64,000 nucleotides of DNA from Streptococcus loxodontisalivarius (GTDB lineage: Bacteria > Bacillota > Bacilli > Lactobacillales > Streptococcaceae). The number at the start of each line of letters is the position of its first letter. Within the stretch, counting starts at the first letter, position 1. Below, one piece after another: positions 8,901-18,341 of this stretch. A program made the translations under genes and the position numbers. Location: NCBI RefSeq assembly GCF_016908645.1, contig NZ_JAFBEH010000002.1, positions 41,188-105,187 of the forward strand, in the 5' to 3' direction. The notes under the pieces were generated by a model. That model did no database searches, was not told the DNA's origin, and saw nothing but the letters and a program-made list of their open reading frames with translations.

Positions 8901-10874
8901 ATGATGAAAAAATTTCGTTTTGAGACAATCCATCTGGTTTTGATGGGAATGATTCTCTTTGGATTATTAGCTCTTTGTGTGAGAGTAATTGGATCACAGT
9001 CGGCCCTAATCATGATTCTATTTATGACTATGGCCTTTGTTATAGCTCTGCTCTATTACCAGAAGATGAGCTATGAACTGACAGAAGCAGAGCAGATTGA
9101 TCTGCTAAATAGCCAGTCGGAGTTGAGTTTGAAGACTCTTCTTGATCAGATGCCTGTTGGGGTTGTTAAGTTTGATCTTGAGACAGATGCAATTGACTGG
9201 TACAATCCCTATGCAAAGCTAATTTTTTCAACTACTGAGTCTGGTGATTTGGACCTGGATGCTGTGGCAGAGGTGATTGCAGGGTATAAGAATGCAACTG
9301 CTAATCACACTCTAGAAATCGGTGGCAATCGCTATGCAACCTATATTGATATGACATCAGGGATTTTCTACTTCTTTGACAGCAGTCGCAAGACAGAGGC
9401 CCTGCCTAGTCTGAGTGCCAGTCGTCCCGTGATTGGTGTTATCTCAGTTGATAATTACGATGACATTATCGATGATATGATGGACTCTGATGTATCGCAG
9501 TTAAACAGCTTTATTGCGACCTTTATTTCAAAGTTCTCCCAAGAGCGTCATATTTTCTACCGTCGTGTGGATATGGATCGTTTCTATTTCTTCACGAATT
9601 ATGCGGTGCTTGATGATTTGATGTCAGATAAGTTCCAGGTTTTGGAACAGTTTAGAGCAGAGTGTCAGGAACGTAAGCTTCCATTGACACTTAGCATGGG
9701 GATTTCTTTTGGAGATGATAAGCACAATCAGATTGGTGCTGTTGCTCTCCAAAATCTTAATATTGCTCTGGTACGTGGTGGTGACCAGGTTGTTGTTAAA
9801 GAAAACGACGATCAGAAAGAACTGCTCTACTTTGGTGGAGGTACGGTATCAACGGTTAAACGTTCTCGAACAAGAACTCGTGCCATGATGACAGCTATTT
9901 CAGATAAGCTGAAAACCGTTCAGTCGGTTTATGTTGTGGGACATCATCACTTGGATATGGATGCTCTAGGCTCTGCTCTGGGGATGCAGTTTTTTGCCAG
10001 TCAGGTTGTTCCTGAATCTTATGTGGTTTACAACCCAGATGAGCTGAGTCCTGATATTTCTAGGGCTTTGAGTCGTATTCAGGAAGATGGTCAAACCAGT
10101 CTCATTAGTATTGATGAGGCCTTGCCGAAGATCGATAAGCATTCCCTTTTGATAATGGTTGACCACTCTAAGCTGTCGCTGACCCTGTCAAGAGAGCTTT
10201 ACGATAGGTTTACAGAGGTTATCGTTGTGGATCACCATCGTCGTGACGAGGATTTTCCGAAAAATGCAGTGCTGACCTTTATTGAAAGTGGTGCTAGCTC
10301 TGCAAGTGAATTGGTAACGGAGCTGATTCAGTTCCAAGCTGCCAAGACAAGATTGACCAAGTTACAGGCAAGTATCTTGATGGCAGGTATTATGCTTGAT
10401 ACCAAGAACTTCTCAACACGTGTGACTAGCCGTACCTTCGATGTGGCTAGCTACTTGAGAACGCTGGGAAGTGATAGCATCGAAATCCAGTCCATTCTGG
10501 CAACGGATTTTGATGAGTACCGCTTGATCAATCAATTGATTTTGAGCGGTGAGCGAATCGGTGCTAATATTATTGTGGCTAGCGGTGCTGACCAGCAGGT
10601 TTACAGCAATGTCATTGCAAGTAAAGCAGCGGATGCCATGCTAGCTATGGCAAATATTGAAGCAACCTTTGTTATTTTTAAAAATTCCCAAGGGAAGGCT
10701 GCGATTTCAGCTCGAAGTCGTAGTAAAATCAATGTTCAACGAATTATGGAGAAACTGGGCGGTGGTGGTCACTTCAATCTAGCAGCTTGTCAGATTGAGG
10801 GAATGACTGTGACAGAAGCCAAGCTATCTCTTATTGAAACTATTGCAAATGAATTGATTGATATAAAGGAGTAA
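8901..10874 (+). CDS. gdpP: cyclic-di-AMP phosphodiesterase GdpP
   Basis: 657 residues: two N-terminal membrane helices (about 10-55), a PAS-like domain (about 75-140), a degenerate GGDEF domain (about 170-300), DHH with HHLDMDALGSALG and VVDHHRRDEDFP, and C-terminal DHHA1 with GGGGHFNLAACQ. GdpP hydrolyses c-di-AMP to pApA and so sets wall, osmotic and K+ homeostasis. ATG at 8901 or 8904 are equivalent choices after AAGAGG. rplI follows after 3 nt and dnaB soon after, the usual Firmicute order. A KimA-type K+ importer, a known c-di-AMP target in Bacillus, is encoded at 18790-20640. Confidence 0.96.
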   Translation: MMKKFRFETIHLVLMGMILFGLLALCVRVIGSQSALIMILFMTMAFVIALLYYQKMSYELTEAEQIDLLNSQSELSLKTLLDQMPVGVVKFDLETDAIDWYNPYAKLIFSTTESGDLDLDAVAEVIAGYKNATANHTLEIGGNRYATYIDMTSGIFYFFDSSRKTEALPSLSASRPVIGVISVDNYDDIIDDMMDSDVSQLNSFIATFISKFSQERHIFYRRVDMDRFYFFTNYAVLDDLMSDKFQVLEQFRAECQERKLPLTLSMGISFGDDKHNQIGAVALQNLNIALVRGGDQVVVKENDDQKELLYFGGGTVSTVKRSRTRTRAMMTAISDKLKTVQSVYVVGHHHLDMDALGSALGMQFFASQVVPESYVVYNPDELSPDISRALSRIQEDGQTSLISIDEALPKIDKHSLLIMVDHSKLSLTLSRELYDRFTEVIVVDHHRRDEDFPKNAVLTFIESGASSASELVTELIQFQAAKTRLTKLQASILMAGIMLDTKNFSTRVTSRTFDVASYLRTLGSDSIEIQSILATDFDEYRLINQLILSGERIGANIIVASGADQQVYSNVIASKAADAMLAMANIEATFVIFKNSQGKAAISARSRSKINVQRIMEKLGGGGHFNLAACQIEGMTVTEAKLSLIETIANELIDIKE

Positions 10875-10877
10875 ATC

Positions 10878-11330
10878 ATGAAAGTTATTTTTCTACAAGA
10901 CGTTAAAGGTAAAGGTAAAAAAGGCGAAATCAAAGAAGTACCATCAGGTTACGCTCAAAACTTTTTGATTAAGAAAAACCTTGCCAAAGAAGCAACAAGC
11001 CAAGCAATCGGCGAGTTGAAAGGAAAACAAAAATCAGAAGAAAAACACCAAGCAGAAGTCTTGGCAGAAGCAAAAGCTTTGAAAGTTGAACTTGAAAAAG
11101 AAGATACTCGTGTTCAATTTACAGAAAAAGTTGGTCCTGATGGTCGTACTTTTGGTTCAATCACAGCTAAGAAAATTGCTGAGGAGTTGGAAAAACAATT
11201 TAATATCAAGATTGACAAACGTCACATCGAGCTTGCGCAGCCAATTCGTGCTATCGGTCTGATTGAGGTTCCTGTAAAACTTCACAAGGAAGTGTCAGCA
11301 GAAATCAAATTGTCAGTTAAACAAGCATAA
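10878..11330 (+). CDS. rplI: 50S ribosomal protein bL9
   Basis: 150 residues. The N-terminal domain [18 protein letters not shown], with the GYAQNFL motif, binds 23S rRNA; a long helix (about 40-75) leads to the C-terminal domain. It lies 3 nt after gdpP, so the two are co-transcribed. Length and sequence are typical. Confidence 0.98.
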   Translation: MKVIFLQDVKGKGKKGEIKEVPSGYAQNFLIKKNLAKEATSQAIGELKGKQKSEEKHQAEVLAEAKALKVELEKEDTRVQFTEKVGPDGRTFGSITAKKIAEELEKQFNIKIDKRHIELAQPIRAIGLIEVPVKLHKEVSAEIKLSVKQA

Positions 11331-11401
11331 TCATCAGAGGAATTCAGCGAGAATTTCTGGCTAATGTTTAAAAATCAAATAGAAAAGGAGGTAAACGAAA
11401 A

Positions 11402-12760
11402 GTGGCAGATGCACCAGAGTTGCGCGTGCAACCGCAAGATTTAATTGCAGAACAGTCTGTTTTGGGCTCTATCTTTATCTCGCCTGATAAGCTGATTATT
11501 GTGCGTGAGTTTGTAGAGCCAGATGATTTTTACAAGTATTCACACCGCATTATTTTTCAGGCGATGATTACCTTAGCAGATCGTAATGAAGCTATTGATG
11601 CGACGACTGTTCGTAATATTTTGGATAATCAAGGTGATTTGCAAAATATCGGTGGCTTGTCTTATATAGTTGAGCTAGTCAACAGTGTGCCAACCAGTGC
11701 CAATGCGGAGTATTATGCTCAGATTGTTGCCGAAAAGGCTATGCTGAGACGGATTATCTCTAGCTTGACAGAGACTGTCAACCAAGCCTATGAGGGCTCT
11801 AGAGATTCAGAAGATATTATTTCTGGTGCTGAAAAAGCCTTGATTGATATCAATGAGCACAGCAATCGATCAGGTTTTCGTAAGATTTCGGATGTCCTAA
11901 AGGTCAACTATGAAACCTTGGAAATTCGTTCGCAACAGACTAGCGACGTCACTGGTTTACCGACTGGCTTTAGAGATTTAGACAAGATTACAACAGGTTT
12001 ACACCCTGACCAGTTAATTATCTTAGCAGCACGTCCTGCGGTCGGTAAGACCGCTTTTGTTCTGAATATTGCTCAGAATGTCGGCACCAAGCAAAACCGT
12101 CCTGTTGCCATCTTCTCTCTGGAGATGGGTGCTGAGAGTTTGGTTGACCGTATGCTGGCTGCGGAAGGTATGGTTGATTCACACGCTCTGCGTACTGGTC
12201 AGCTAACTGAACAGGACTGGAACAATGTTACCATCGCCCAAGGAGCCTTGGCGGAAGCACCTATTTTCATCGATGATACCCCAGGTATCAAAATTACGGA
12301 AATCAGGGCTCGTTCACGTAAGCTGGCTCAAGAAGAGGGTGGTCTTGGTTTGATTGTTATTGACTATCTCCAGTTGATTACAGGGACTCGTCCTGAAAAC
12401 CGTCAACAAGAGGTTTCAGATATTTCGCGTCAGCTGAAAATTTTAGCCAAAGAGTTAAAGGTGCCAGTTATCGCCCTCAGTCAGTTGTCTCGTGGTGTTG
12501 AACAAAGGCAGGATAAACGACCTGTCCTATCCGATATTCGTGAGTCTGGATCAATCGAGCAGGATGCGGATATTGTTGCCTTCCTCTACCGTGACGATTA
12601 CTATCGTAAAGAAGGTGAGGAAGCGGAAGAAACTGTTGAAGACAATACCATTGAAGTTATTTTAGAAAAAAACCGTGCTGGTGCGCGTGGGACGGTCAAG
12701 TTGATGTTCCAGAAAGAGTACAACAAGTTCTCAAGTATCGCACAATTTGAAGAACATTAA
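11402..12760 (+). CDS. dnaB: replicative DNA helicase DnaB
   Basis: 452 residues, starting with GTG 10 nt after AAAGGAGG. The N-terminal helical domain (about 10-110) and linker precede the RecA-like motor with Walker A ARPAVGKTAF (about 208), Walker B LIVIDYLQLI and the conserved ALSQLSRGVE motif. It is the hexameric fork helicase, loaded by DnaI and partnered by primase DnaG. It follows rplI by about 70 nt and probably belongs to the same transcript. Confidence 0.97.
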   Translation: MADAPELRVQPQDLIAEQSVLGSIFISPDKLIIVREFVEPDDFYKYSHRIIFQAMITLADRNEAIDATTVRNILDNQGDLQNIGGLSYIVELVNSVPTSANAEYYAQIVAEKAMLRRIISSLTETVNQAYEGSRDSEDIISGAEKALIDINEHSNRSGFRKISDVLKVNYETLEIRSQQTSDVTGLPTGFRDLDKITTGLHPDQLIILAARPAVGKTAFVLNIAQNVGTKQNRPVAIFSLEMGAESLVDRMLAAEGMVDSHALRTGQLTEQDWNNVTIAQGALAEAPIFIDDTPGIKITEIRARSRKLAQEEGGLGLIVIDYLQLITGTRPENRQQEVSDISRQLKILAKELKVPVIALSQLSRGVEQRQDKRPVLSDIRESGSIEQDADIVAFLYRDDYYRKEGEEAEETVEDNTIEVILEKNRAGARGTVKLMFQKEYNKFSSIAQFEEH

Positions 12761-12771
12761 AGGAGAATCTT

Positions 12772-13062
12772 ATGAGTGATGCATTTGCAGATGTAGCCAA
12801 AATGAAAAAAATCAAAGAAGATGTCAAAAACCATGAAGGACAATTGGTTGAGTTGACACTTGAAAATGGTCGTAAACGTGAGAAGAACAAGATCGGTCGT
12901 TTGATCGAGGTTTACCCATCTCTCTTTATCGTTGAGTACAATGATATTGGTATTATGGCAAATTCTTATGTTGAGTCATATACTTACTCAGATATCTTGA
13001 CTGAGAAGACTTTGATCCGCTACTTGTCAGCAGAAGAACAGGCTGAACTTGAAGCAAAATAA
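12772..13062 (+). CDS. Veg family protein
   Basis: 96 residues. Residues about 20-85 (EGQLVELTLENGRKREKNKI, then VYPSLFIVEY and SYTYSDILTE) match the Veg/DUF1021 fold, an SH3-like small protein. Veg is implicated in biofilm formation and spore outgrowth in Bacillus; the role in streptococci is not established. It lies 11 nt after dnaB with AAAGGAG and is co-transcribed; a terminator follows immediately. Confidence 0.9.
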   Translation: MSDAFADVAKMKKIKEDVKNHEGQLVELTLENGRKREKNKIGRLIEVYPSLFIVEYNDIGIMANSYVESYTYSDILTEKTLIRYLSAEEQAELEAK

Positions 13063-13065
13063 AGC

Positions 13066-13091
13066 AAAAAGGCTTTACAGAGCCTTTTTTT
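13066..13091 (+). terminator. terminator of the gdpP-rplI-dnaB-veg unit
   Basis: AAAAAGGCT-ttacag-AGCCTTTTT followed by more Ts. Confidence 0.92.
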
Positions 13092-13093
13092 CG

Positions 13094-13102
13094 TGTTATA
13101 AT
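13094..13102 (+). promoter_or_regulatory. rpsD promoter (extended -10)
   Basis: TGTTATAAT, directly after the veg terminator. Confidence 0.75.
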
Positions 13103-13104
13103 TA

Positions 13105-13258
13105 TCTTTGTGTGAAATAATAGCAGAGCAAAATGAAGCTCGTCAACAGGAGGTCAGCTATCTAGTAACCTTTGCTGTTTGGGCGAAGATCTTCTGAACG
13201 AATCAGGTTTGCTTAATTCATTATTTCCTCAAGAATATTTTAGAGGAGGACATTATAA
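13105..13258 (+). promoter_or_regulatory. rpsD 5' leader, possible S4 autoregulatory RNA
   Basis: About 150 nt separate the rpsD promoter from its ATG, with GAGC/GCTC complementarity near 13127-13142 and an AGAGGAGG ribosome site at the end. S4 represses its own leader in other Firmicutes; I cannot confirm the fold here. Confidence 0.35.
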
Positions 13259-13870
13259 ATGTCACGTTATACAGGTCCATCATGGAAACAATCACGTCGC
13301 CTTGGTTTGTCACTTACAGGCACAGGTAAAGAATTGGCACGTCGTAACTACGTACCAGGTCAACACGGTCCAAACAACCGTTCAAAACTTTCAGAATACG
13401 GTTTGCAACTTGCTGAGAAACAAAAACTTCGTTTCTCATACGGTTTGGGTGAAAAACAATTCCGTAACTTGTTCGTACAAGCTACTAAAGTAAAAGGTGG
13501 AACACTTGGTTTCAACTTTATGGTTCTTCTTGAGCGTCGTCTTGACAACGTTGTTTACCGTCTTGGTCTTGCAACTACTCGTCGTCAAGCACGTCAATTC
13601 GTAAACCACGGTCACATCCTTGTTGACGGTAAACGTGTTGATATTCCATCATTCCGCGTTGAAGTTGGTCAAGTAATCTCAGTTCGTGAAAAATCAGCTA
13701 AAGTTCCAGCTATCCTTGAAGCAGTTGAAGCTACAGTTGGTCGTCCAGCATTCGTATCATTCGACGCTGAAAAACTTGAAGGTTCATTGACACGTCTTCC
13801 AGAACGTGATGAAATCAACCCAGAAATCAACGAAGCTCTTGTCGTTGAATTCTACAACAAAATGCTTTAA
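13259..13870 (+). CDS. rpsD: 30S ribosomal protein uS4
   Basis: 203 residues. The N-terminal [20 protein letters not shown] and the S4 RNA-binding domain (about 93-155, [20 protein letters not shown]) are characteristic. It is a primary binder of 16S rRNA in 30S assembly. Monocistronic, with its own promoter, long leader and terminator. Codon use is strongly biased, as expected for a highly expressed gene. Confidence 0.98.
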   Translation: MSRYTGPSWKQSRRLGLSLTGTGKELARRNYVPGQHGPNNRSKLSEYGLQLAEKQKLRFSYGLGEKQFRNLFVQATKVKGGTLGFNFMVLLERRLDNVVYRLGLATTRRQARQFVNHGHILVDGKRVDIPSFRVEVGQVISVREKSAKVPAILEAVEATVGRPAFVSFDAEKLEGSLTRLPERDEINPEINEALVVEFYNKML

Positions 13871-13891
13871 TTTTAAAAAACATTTTACAAG

Positions 13892-13916
13892 AAGTCCACT
13901 TTTGTGGGCTTTTTTG
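13892..13916 (+). terminator. rpsD terminator
   Basis: AAGTCCAC-tttt-GTGGGCTT with one G-U, followed by Ts. Confidence 0.88.
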
Positions 13917-13961
13917 TTTTTGCGAAAATGATTCGAGATGGAAGTTTGCTTTCTTACTATG

Positions 13962-13990
13962 AAAAAACCTTCTGATTTCAAATCAGAAGG
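13962..13990 (-). terminator. terminator of the TetR gene
   Basis: On the minus strand CCTTCTGATTT/AAATCAGAAGG (11 bp) is followed by six Ts. Confidence 0.9.
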
Positions 13991-13997
13991 AATCTCT

Positions 13998-14534
13998 TTA
14001 TGGAAGGAATTTTAAGAGAAGGTCTGTCATTTCTTTGGGACTTTCTTTTTTTCCCTTATCCACCCAGGCTTGGAAGATACCGAAAACTGCTTGGGAGAAG
14101 TAAATAATCCCATATTCACGTTCAGTAGCATTGAGGTCAGTTCGACCAAAGCGATCAAAGGTATCACGGTCAATAAAGCGTTTGACCTTGTTAATAATAA
14201 AATCTCTGAGCTCGTTTGAGCCATTATTACTGATTAGGGCGCAAAGGAGCTCTTCTCTCTGAAATAGGACAAAGATATCATTTAGGGCAGCCCTTTTATC
14301 ACTATGATGCTGATTAAAAATATCCTCAATAAGGCGAAATAGTTCCTTCTGATAGCTATCAATCATCTCATATTTATCTCTGTAATGGGTATAGAAACTA
14401 GAGCGACTGATTCCAGCTGTCTGAGCCAATTTAATGGTCGTAATGTCATTAAATGATTGACTCTGTAAACAGGTGACCATAGCTTCTAAAATAGCTCTCT
14501 TAGTATTTTCTTTTCGTTTATCCAAGTGATTCAC
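13998..14534 (-). CDS. TetR/AcrR family regulator
   Basis: 178 residues. The N-terminal HTH (about 10-55) contains FNDITTIKLAQTAGISRSSF and YTHYRDKYEM, typical of TetR; the C-terminal half is a helical ligand/dimer domain. It is divergent from the YhgE-type gene, and two TTTAGACA-N3-TGTCTAAA palindromes occur in the 121-bp gap, one near each start. It therefore probably represses itself and the membrane protein gene. The inducer is unknown. Confidence 0.9.
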   Translation of the reverse strand: MNHLDKRKENTKRAILEAMVTCLQSQSFNDITTIKLAQTAGISRSSFYTHYRDKYEMIDSYQKELFRLIEDIFNQHHSDKRAALNDIFVLFQREELLCALISNNGSNELRDFIINKVKRFIDRDTFDRFGRTDLNATEREYGIIYFSQAVFGIFQAWVDKGKKESPKEMTDLLLKFLP

Positions 14535-14547
14535 TCCTTTATGAACA

Positions 14548-14570
14548 TTTTTAGACAGCTTGTCTAAAAA
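14548..14570. promoter_or_regulatory. TetR operator 1
   Basis: Perfect palindrome TTTTTAGACA-gct-TGTCTAAAAA, 14 bp upstream of the TetR start, placed to block its own promoter. Confidence 0.8.
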
Positions 14571-14583
14571 TAGGTTCTTTTTC

Positions 14584-14611
14584 TTGATTATTCAATCTAG
14601 CATTGTATAAT
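14584..14611 (+). promoter_or_regulatory. promoter of the YhgE-type gene
   Basis: TTGATT (14584-14589), 16-bp spacer and TATAAT (14606-14611). Confidence 0.7.
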
Positions 14612-14624
14612 AAGTATATCAAAA

Positions 14625-14643
14625 TTTAGACATACTGTCTAAA
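14625..14643. promoter_or_regulatory. TetR operator 2
   Basis: TTTAGACA-tac-TGTCTAAA, starting 13 bp after the -10, over the transcription start of the YhgE-type gene. Confidence 0.8.
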
Positions 14644-14655
14644 AAGGAGAAGAAG

Positions 14656-17142
14656 ATGTTTTCTAAGTTAAAAACATTGTTAAAGAAACCCATGGTTTGG
14701 ATTACCATGATCGGTGTTTCATGTTTACCAGCTCTCTATAATCTTAGTTTCCTGACTTCCATGTGGGATCCTTATGGTAATTTGAAGGATCTTCCAGTGG
14801 CTATTGTTAATGAAGATAAGGCAGCTAGTTTTAATGGAAAAACCATGACAATCGGTAAAGACATGGCTGAGAATCTTGAAAAAAGTGATAGTATGGATTT
14901 CAGTATCGTGTCAGCAAAGAAAGCCGAGGAAGGTCTTGAATCTGGAAAATACTATATGGTTATCACTTTACCAGAGGATTTATCAGAGAAGGCTGCTAGT
15001 CTCTTGACTGACAATCCAGAGAAAATGACGATTGAGTATGAGACTTCTAAAGGGCGCAGCTTTGTTGCCGCAAAAATGAGCGATTCGGCAGTTACAAGTC
15101 TAACGAAGAAAATCTCAGCTCAAGTAACTGGGACTTATACAAAGGCTGTCTTTTCAAGCATGTCACAGCTCCAAACAGGAATGGCAACTGCAACTTCTGG
15201 AGGTGAGGAGTTGGTCGCAGGTGCAGATAAGTTAGAAGCAGGAGGTCAGACCTTGTCGTCAGGCTTGTCAACCTTATCTAGCTCTACAACAACCTTGGCA
15301 AGTGGTGCTACTAGCTTAGATTCAGGTCTTGTAACCTATACAGGCGGTGTTTCGCAGCTAGCTTCAGGAATTTCTACCTTGTCATCAGGTTTAACAACCT
15401 ATACCAATGGTGTTTCAACCTTGGCAAGTGGTACCAGTCAATTAGATAGTAAATCAGAGACTCTTGTATCTGCTGTTGCCCAGCTCAAGTCAAGCTCAAG
15501 TCAAATTCAGACCCTAGTTGATGGTGCAAATCAGTTAAATAGTGGTCTTAGTCAATTAGCTTCAGCAACAGGTTTGTCAGAGGAACAATCAAGCCAAATC
15601 AATAGTTTACTTACAGGCCTACCTCAATTGCAAGCAGCAATTAGTCAGTTGAACACAAGTCTATCGTCAATGTCGATGGCGTCAGCATCTGGCAGTATCG
15701 ATACAAGTAGTATCACTTCAAATCTGACAGATATGGCAAGTCAAGCGCAAGCTATTTTGTCTGCAGCGGAGTCAGATAAGGCTGCTAGTCTAGCAGCAGT
15801 ACAGGGAACATCAGCTTATCAATCAATGACTGCTGACCAGCAGGATGAAATCACATCAGCCTTGTCAAATTCAGAGTCATCAGTTGCCAGCTATGCTCAA
15901 ACTATTTTGACAGACATTTCAAATATGTCGTCAGCTCTATCAAGTTTGCAGTCAGCTATGCAGACTGTTCAGGCAGCAAGTGGTCAATTGGTAAGTCTAC
16001 AAGCAGCAGTTAGTCAAATTGATTCCTCTGCTTCAGTTGCCTTGCCAGGTGCAGTTTCTGCCTTGACAAGCTTGTCAACAGGATTGACACAGGTAAATAC
16101 TGCTCTCAATAGTCAAATTATACCAGGTAGCAGTCAAGTTGCTTCTGGAGTTACTCAAGTTCAGTCATCTCTATCATCAGGTGCTGATCAATTGTTAGCA
16201 GGTGTTGAGGCTTACACTAGCGCTGTATCAACTATTAATAGTGGGGCGCAGCAATTGGCCGCAAATAATAGCCAGCTTAACTCAGGTGTCGTAACTCTTC
16301 AATCAGGCGCTTCAACGCTTAATGCGAACTCAGCGCAGCTAGTTAGCGGAAGTAGTCAACTTGCAACTGGTGCAGGTCAACTAGCTAGTGGAGCTGAGCA
16401 ATTGAACACAGGGTCAACTAGTCTTGTATCAGGACTCGGAACCTTGTCAAGCGGCGTGTCAACCTTGACTGATTCTCTCAGCAAGGCTAGCCAACACCTT
16501 TCTCTCGTTTCAGTCGGTGATGACAATGCTACTGCAGTGTCAAGTCCTGTGTCTAGCAAGAAAACAGACAAGGATAATGTCAAAACTAATGGGGTGGGAC
16601 TGGCTCCTTACATGATGTCGGTTGCCTTGATGGTAGCGGCACTTTCAGCCAACGTTATCTTTGCTAAGCACTTGGATGGTAAGGATTTCGATTCTCGTTG
16701 GGATTGGGCTAAGAGCAAGCTCTTGATTAATGGAACCATTGCGACTTTGGGTGCTGTGATTCTCTATGGTATCGTTAGATTGGTTGGAGTTGATCCTAGC
16801 TTTAAATTGGAGACACTAGGTTTCACTATCTTGATTTCCTGGACCTTGATGGCACTTGTGACCGCCCTTATCGGCTGGAACAGTCGCTTTGGTTCATTTG
16901 CAGCGCTGATTGTCCTGCTTTTACAGTTGGGATCTAGTGCGGGGACTTATCCGATTGAGCTTAGTCCAAAATTCTTCCAAGTTATTCAACCTTACCTTCC
17001 GATGACTTATGCAGTGTCAGGACTTCGCCAGACGATTTCTATGACAGGGCAGATTGGTCAGCAGTTAGGAGTGCTATCTGGCTTCCTTCTAGCCTTTATG
17101 CTTTTGGGACTTCTGGTCTATCATCCAGAAAGTCAGGATTAG
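14656..17142 (+). CDS. YhgE/Pip domain membrane protein
   Basis: 828 residues. One N-terminal membrane helix (about 10-32), a very long extracellular region (about 35-630) rich in Ser/Gly/Leu with repeated L(S/A)SG...L blocks, then about five C-terminal helices (about 650-825). This is the layout of YhgE/phage infection protein (Pip) and of ABC-2-like permeases without an ATPase. In lactococci Pip is a phage receptor; in streptococci related proteins are linked to type VII secretion and stress. Repressed by the divergent TetR. AAAGGAG precedes the ATG. Confidence 0.88.
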   Translation: MFSKLKTLLKKPMVWITMIGVSCLPALYNLSFLTSMWDPYGNLKDLPVAIVNEDKAASFNGKTMTIGKDMAENLEKSDSMDFSIVSAKKAEEGLESGKYYMVITLPEDLSEKAASLLTDNPEKMTIEYETSKGRSFVAAKMSDSAVTSLTKKISAQVTGTYTKAVFSSMSQLQTGMATATSGGEELVAGADKLEAGGQTLSSGLSTLSSSTTTLASGATSLDSGLVTYTGGVSQLASGISTLSSGLTTYTNGVSTLASGTSQLDSKSETLVSAVAQLKSSSSQIQTLVDGANQLNSGLSQLASATGLSEEQSSQINSLLTGLPQLQAAISQLNTSLSSMSMASASGSIDTSSITSNLTDMASQAQAILSAAESDKAASLAAVQGTSAYQSMTADQQDEITSALSNSESSVASYAQTILTDISNMSSALSSLQSAMQTVQAASGQLVSLQAAVSQIDSSASVALPGAVSALTSLSTGLTQVNTALNSQIIPGSSQVASGVTQVQSSLSSGADQLLAGVEAYTSAVSTINSGAQQLAANNSQLNSGVVTLQSGASTLNANSAQLVSGSSQLATGAGQLASGAEQLNTGSTSLVSGLGTLSSGVSTLTDSLSKASQHLSLVSVGDDNATAVSSPVSSKKTDKDNVKTNGVGLAPYMMSVALMVAALSANVIFAKHLDGKDFDSRWDWAKSKLLINGTIATLGAVILYGIVRLVGVDPSFKLETLGFTILISWTLMALVTALIGWNSRFGSFAALIVLLLQLGSSAGTYPIELSPKFFQVIQPYLPMTYAVSGLRQTISMTGQIGQQLGVLSGFLLAFMLLGLLVYHPESQD

Positions 17143-17151
17143 TTTCGTTGG

Positions 17152-17187
17152 AAAATAGCAGAGCAGATTATTTGCTTTGCTATTTCT
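17152..17187 (+). terminator. terminator after the YhgE-type gene
   Basis: AAATAGCAgAGCA pairs with TGCTtTGCTATTT around a 7-nt loop; the T tract is short. Confidence 0.7.
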
Positions 17188-17234
17188 TATGAGCTAGACT
17201 AGAACAGTTAAGAAATTTAAGAAAAGGAAAAATC

Positions 17235-17588
17235 ATGTCAATTATTACACTTATCTTGGCTATCTTGGTAGCCTTGGAACATGTTTACATCATGTATCTC
17301 GAAACATTTGCTACACAATCTGATAGCACAGGCCGTGTTTTCAATATGTCTAAGGAAGAACGCCAACGTGATTCAGTCGACAAACTCTTTAAAAATCAAG
17401 GGATTTACAATGGTCTGATTGCCCTCTTTATGCTTTACGGTATCTTTACAGGCAACGTGACTGTTGTGACTATTTTCCTATTAAATGTTGTTTTTGCAGC
17501 AGCCTACGGCGCTCTAACAGCGGATAAGAAAATCATCTTGACTCAAGGTGGTTTGGCAATCTTGGCTCTCATCAGCCTACTCTTTTAA
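17235..17588 (+). CDS. DUF1304 membrane protein
   Basis: 117 residues with four predicted helices. The start, ILAILVALEHVYIMYLETF, and the loop with FKNQGIYNGLIA are DUF1304 hallmarks. No function is established for the family. AAAAGGAAA precedes the ATG. It stands between two terminators and so is monocistronic; I see no clear promoter in the short gap. Confidence 0.88.
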   Translation: MSIITLILAILVALEHVYIMYLETFATQSDSTGRVFNMSKEERQRDSVDKLFKNQGIYNGLIALFMLYGIFTGNVTVVTIFLLNVVFAAAYGALTADKKIILTQGGLAILALISLLF

Positions 17589-17591
17589 GCT

Positions 17592-17625
17592 AAAAATCCA
17601 TCTAGTTTTTGCTAGATGGGTTTTG
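17592..17625 (+). terminator. terminator after the DUF1304 gene
   Basis: AAAATCCATCTAG/CTAGATGGGTTTT stem with one mismatch and a 6-nt loop. Confidence 0.85.
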
Positions 17626-17696
17626 TCTTTTAACATCAAAAAGTTGACCAAATCTCCTAACTTCTGTAAGATGAAGGGGATAGAAAGCGAGTAAAC

Positions 17697-18308
17697 ATGG
17701 ATATTAAAGCGATTTTAGAAAACTATACTCCAAAGCCTTTGGGAGAGGAGTCACGCTATGCGGTTTTTCTTCCCCTCATTTGGGATGGTAAGGACTGGCA
17801 GGTGCTTTATCAGGTGCGCAGTCAGCATATTTCTCAGCCTGGTGAGGTTTCCTTTCCAGGTGGGCGCGTGGAGGCAGGCGAGACCTATCAAGAGGCTGCC
17901 CTGCGTGAGACGGTAGAGGAGCTCAACCTTGCTCCCAGCCAGATTGATATTTGGGGAGAGATTGACTATTTCGTCTATCAGACCAGAAGTATTCATTGCT
18001 TTGTTGGTCAGCTTAAGGTGGACAAATGGCAGAGCATCAAAGCAAATGAAGAGGTTGACCGCCTCTTTACAGTAGCTTTACGAGATTTGCTAGCCCATGA
18101 ACCAACCTATTATGAGCTAAAAGCTGATGTGAAACTGGATAATCAGTTTCCCTTTGACCGCATCAGAAATGGGAAAGACTATGGTTTCAGTCATCAAAAT
18201 CGTAGCATTCCTTTTTATGAAGCCTTTCCAGAAAATATCTGGGGCATGACAGCCCAGTTTACACACCGCTTTACAGAGATTTTAAAAGAAAACAACAAAA
18301 AAGCCTAG
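17697..18308 (+). CDS. CoA pyrophosphatase-type Nudix hydrolase
   Basis: 203 residues. The Nudix box GGRVEAGETYQEAALRETVE (plus ELNL, about 60-83) is preceded by VLYQVRSQHISQPGEVSFPG, which fits the UPF0035 signature of CoA pyrophosphatases (LL..RS..L..H.GQV.FPGG), though H/G positions vary. Such enzymes split CoA or its oxidised form into 4'-phosphopantetheine and 3',5'-ADP. A terminator follows that also serves rpmG from the other side. Confidence 0.82.
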   Translation: MDIKAILENYTPKPLGEESRYAVFLPLIWDGKDWQVLYQVRSQHISQPGEVSFPGGRVEAGETYQEAALRETVEELNLAPSQIDIWGEIDYFVYQTRSIHCFVGQLKVDKWQSIKANEEVDRLFTVALRDLLAHEPTYYELKADVKLDNQFPFDRIRNGKDYGFSHQNRSIPFYEAFPENIWGMTAQFTHRFTEILKENNKKA

Positions 18309-18333
18309 AAACATGAGTTTCATAGGCTTTTTT
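18296..18333. terminator. bidirectional terminator (Nudix / rpmG)
   Basis: AGCCTAGAAAC-atga-GTTTC-a-TAGGCT with A and T tracts on either side; it starts inside the Nudix coding end. Confidence 0.88.
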
Positions 18334-18341
18334 TAGTTCAA

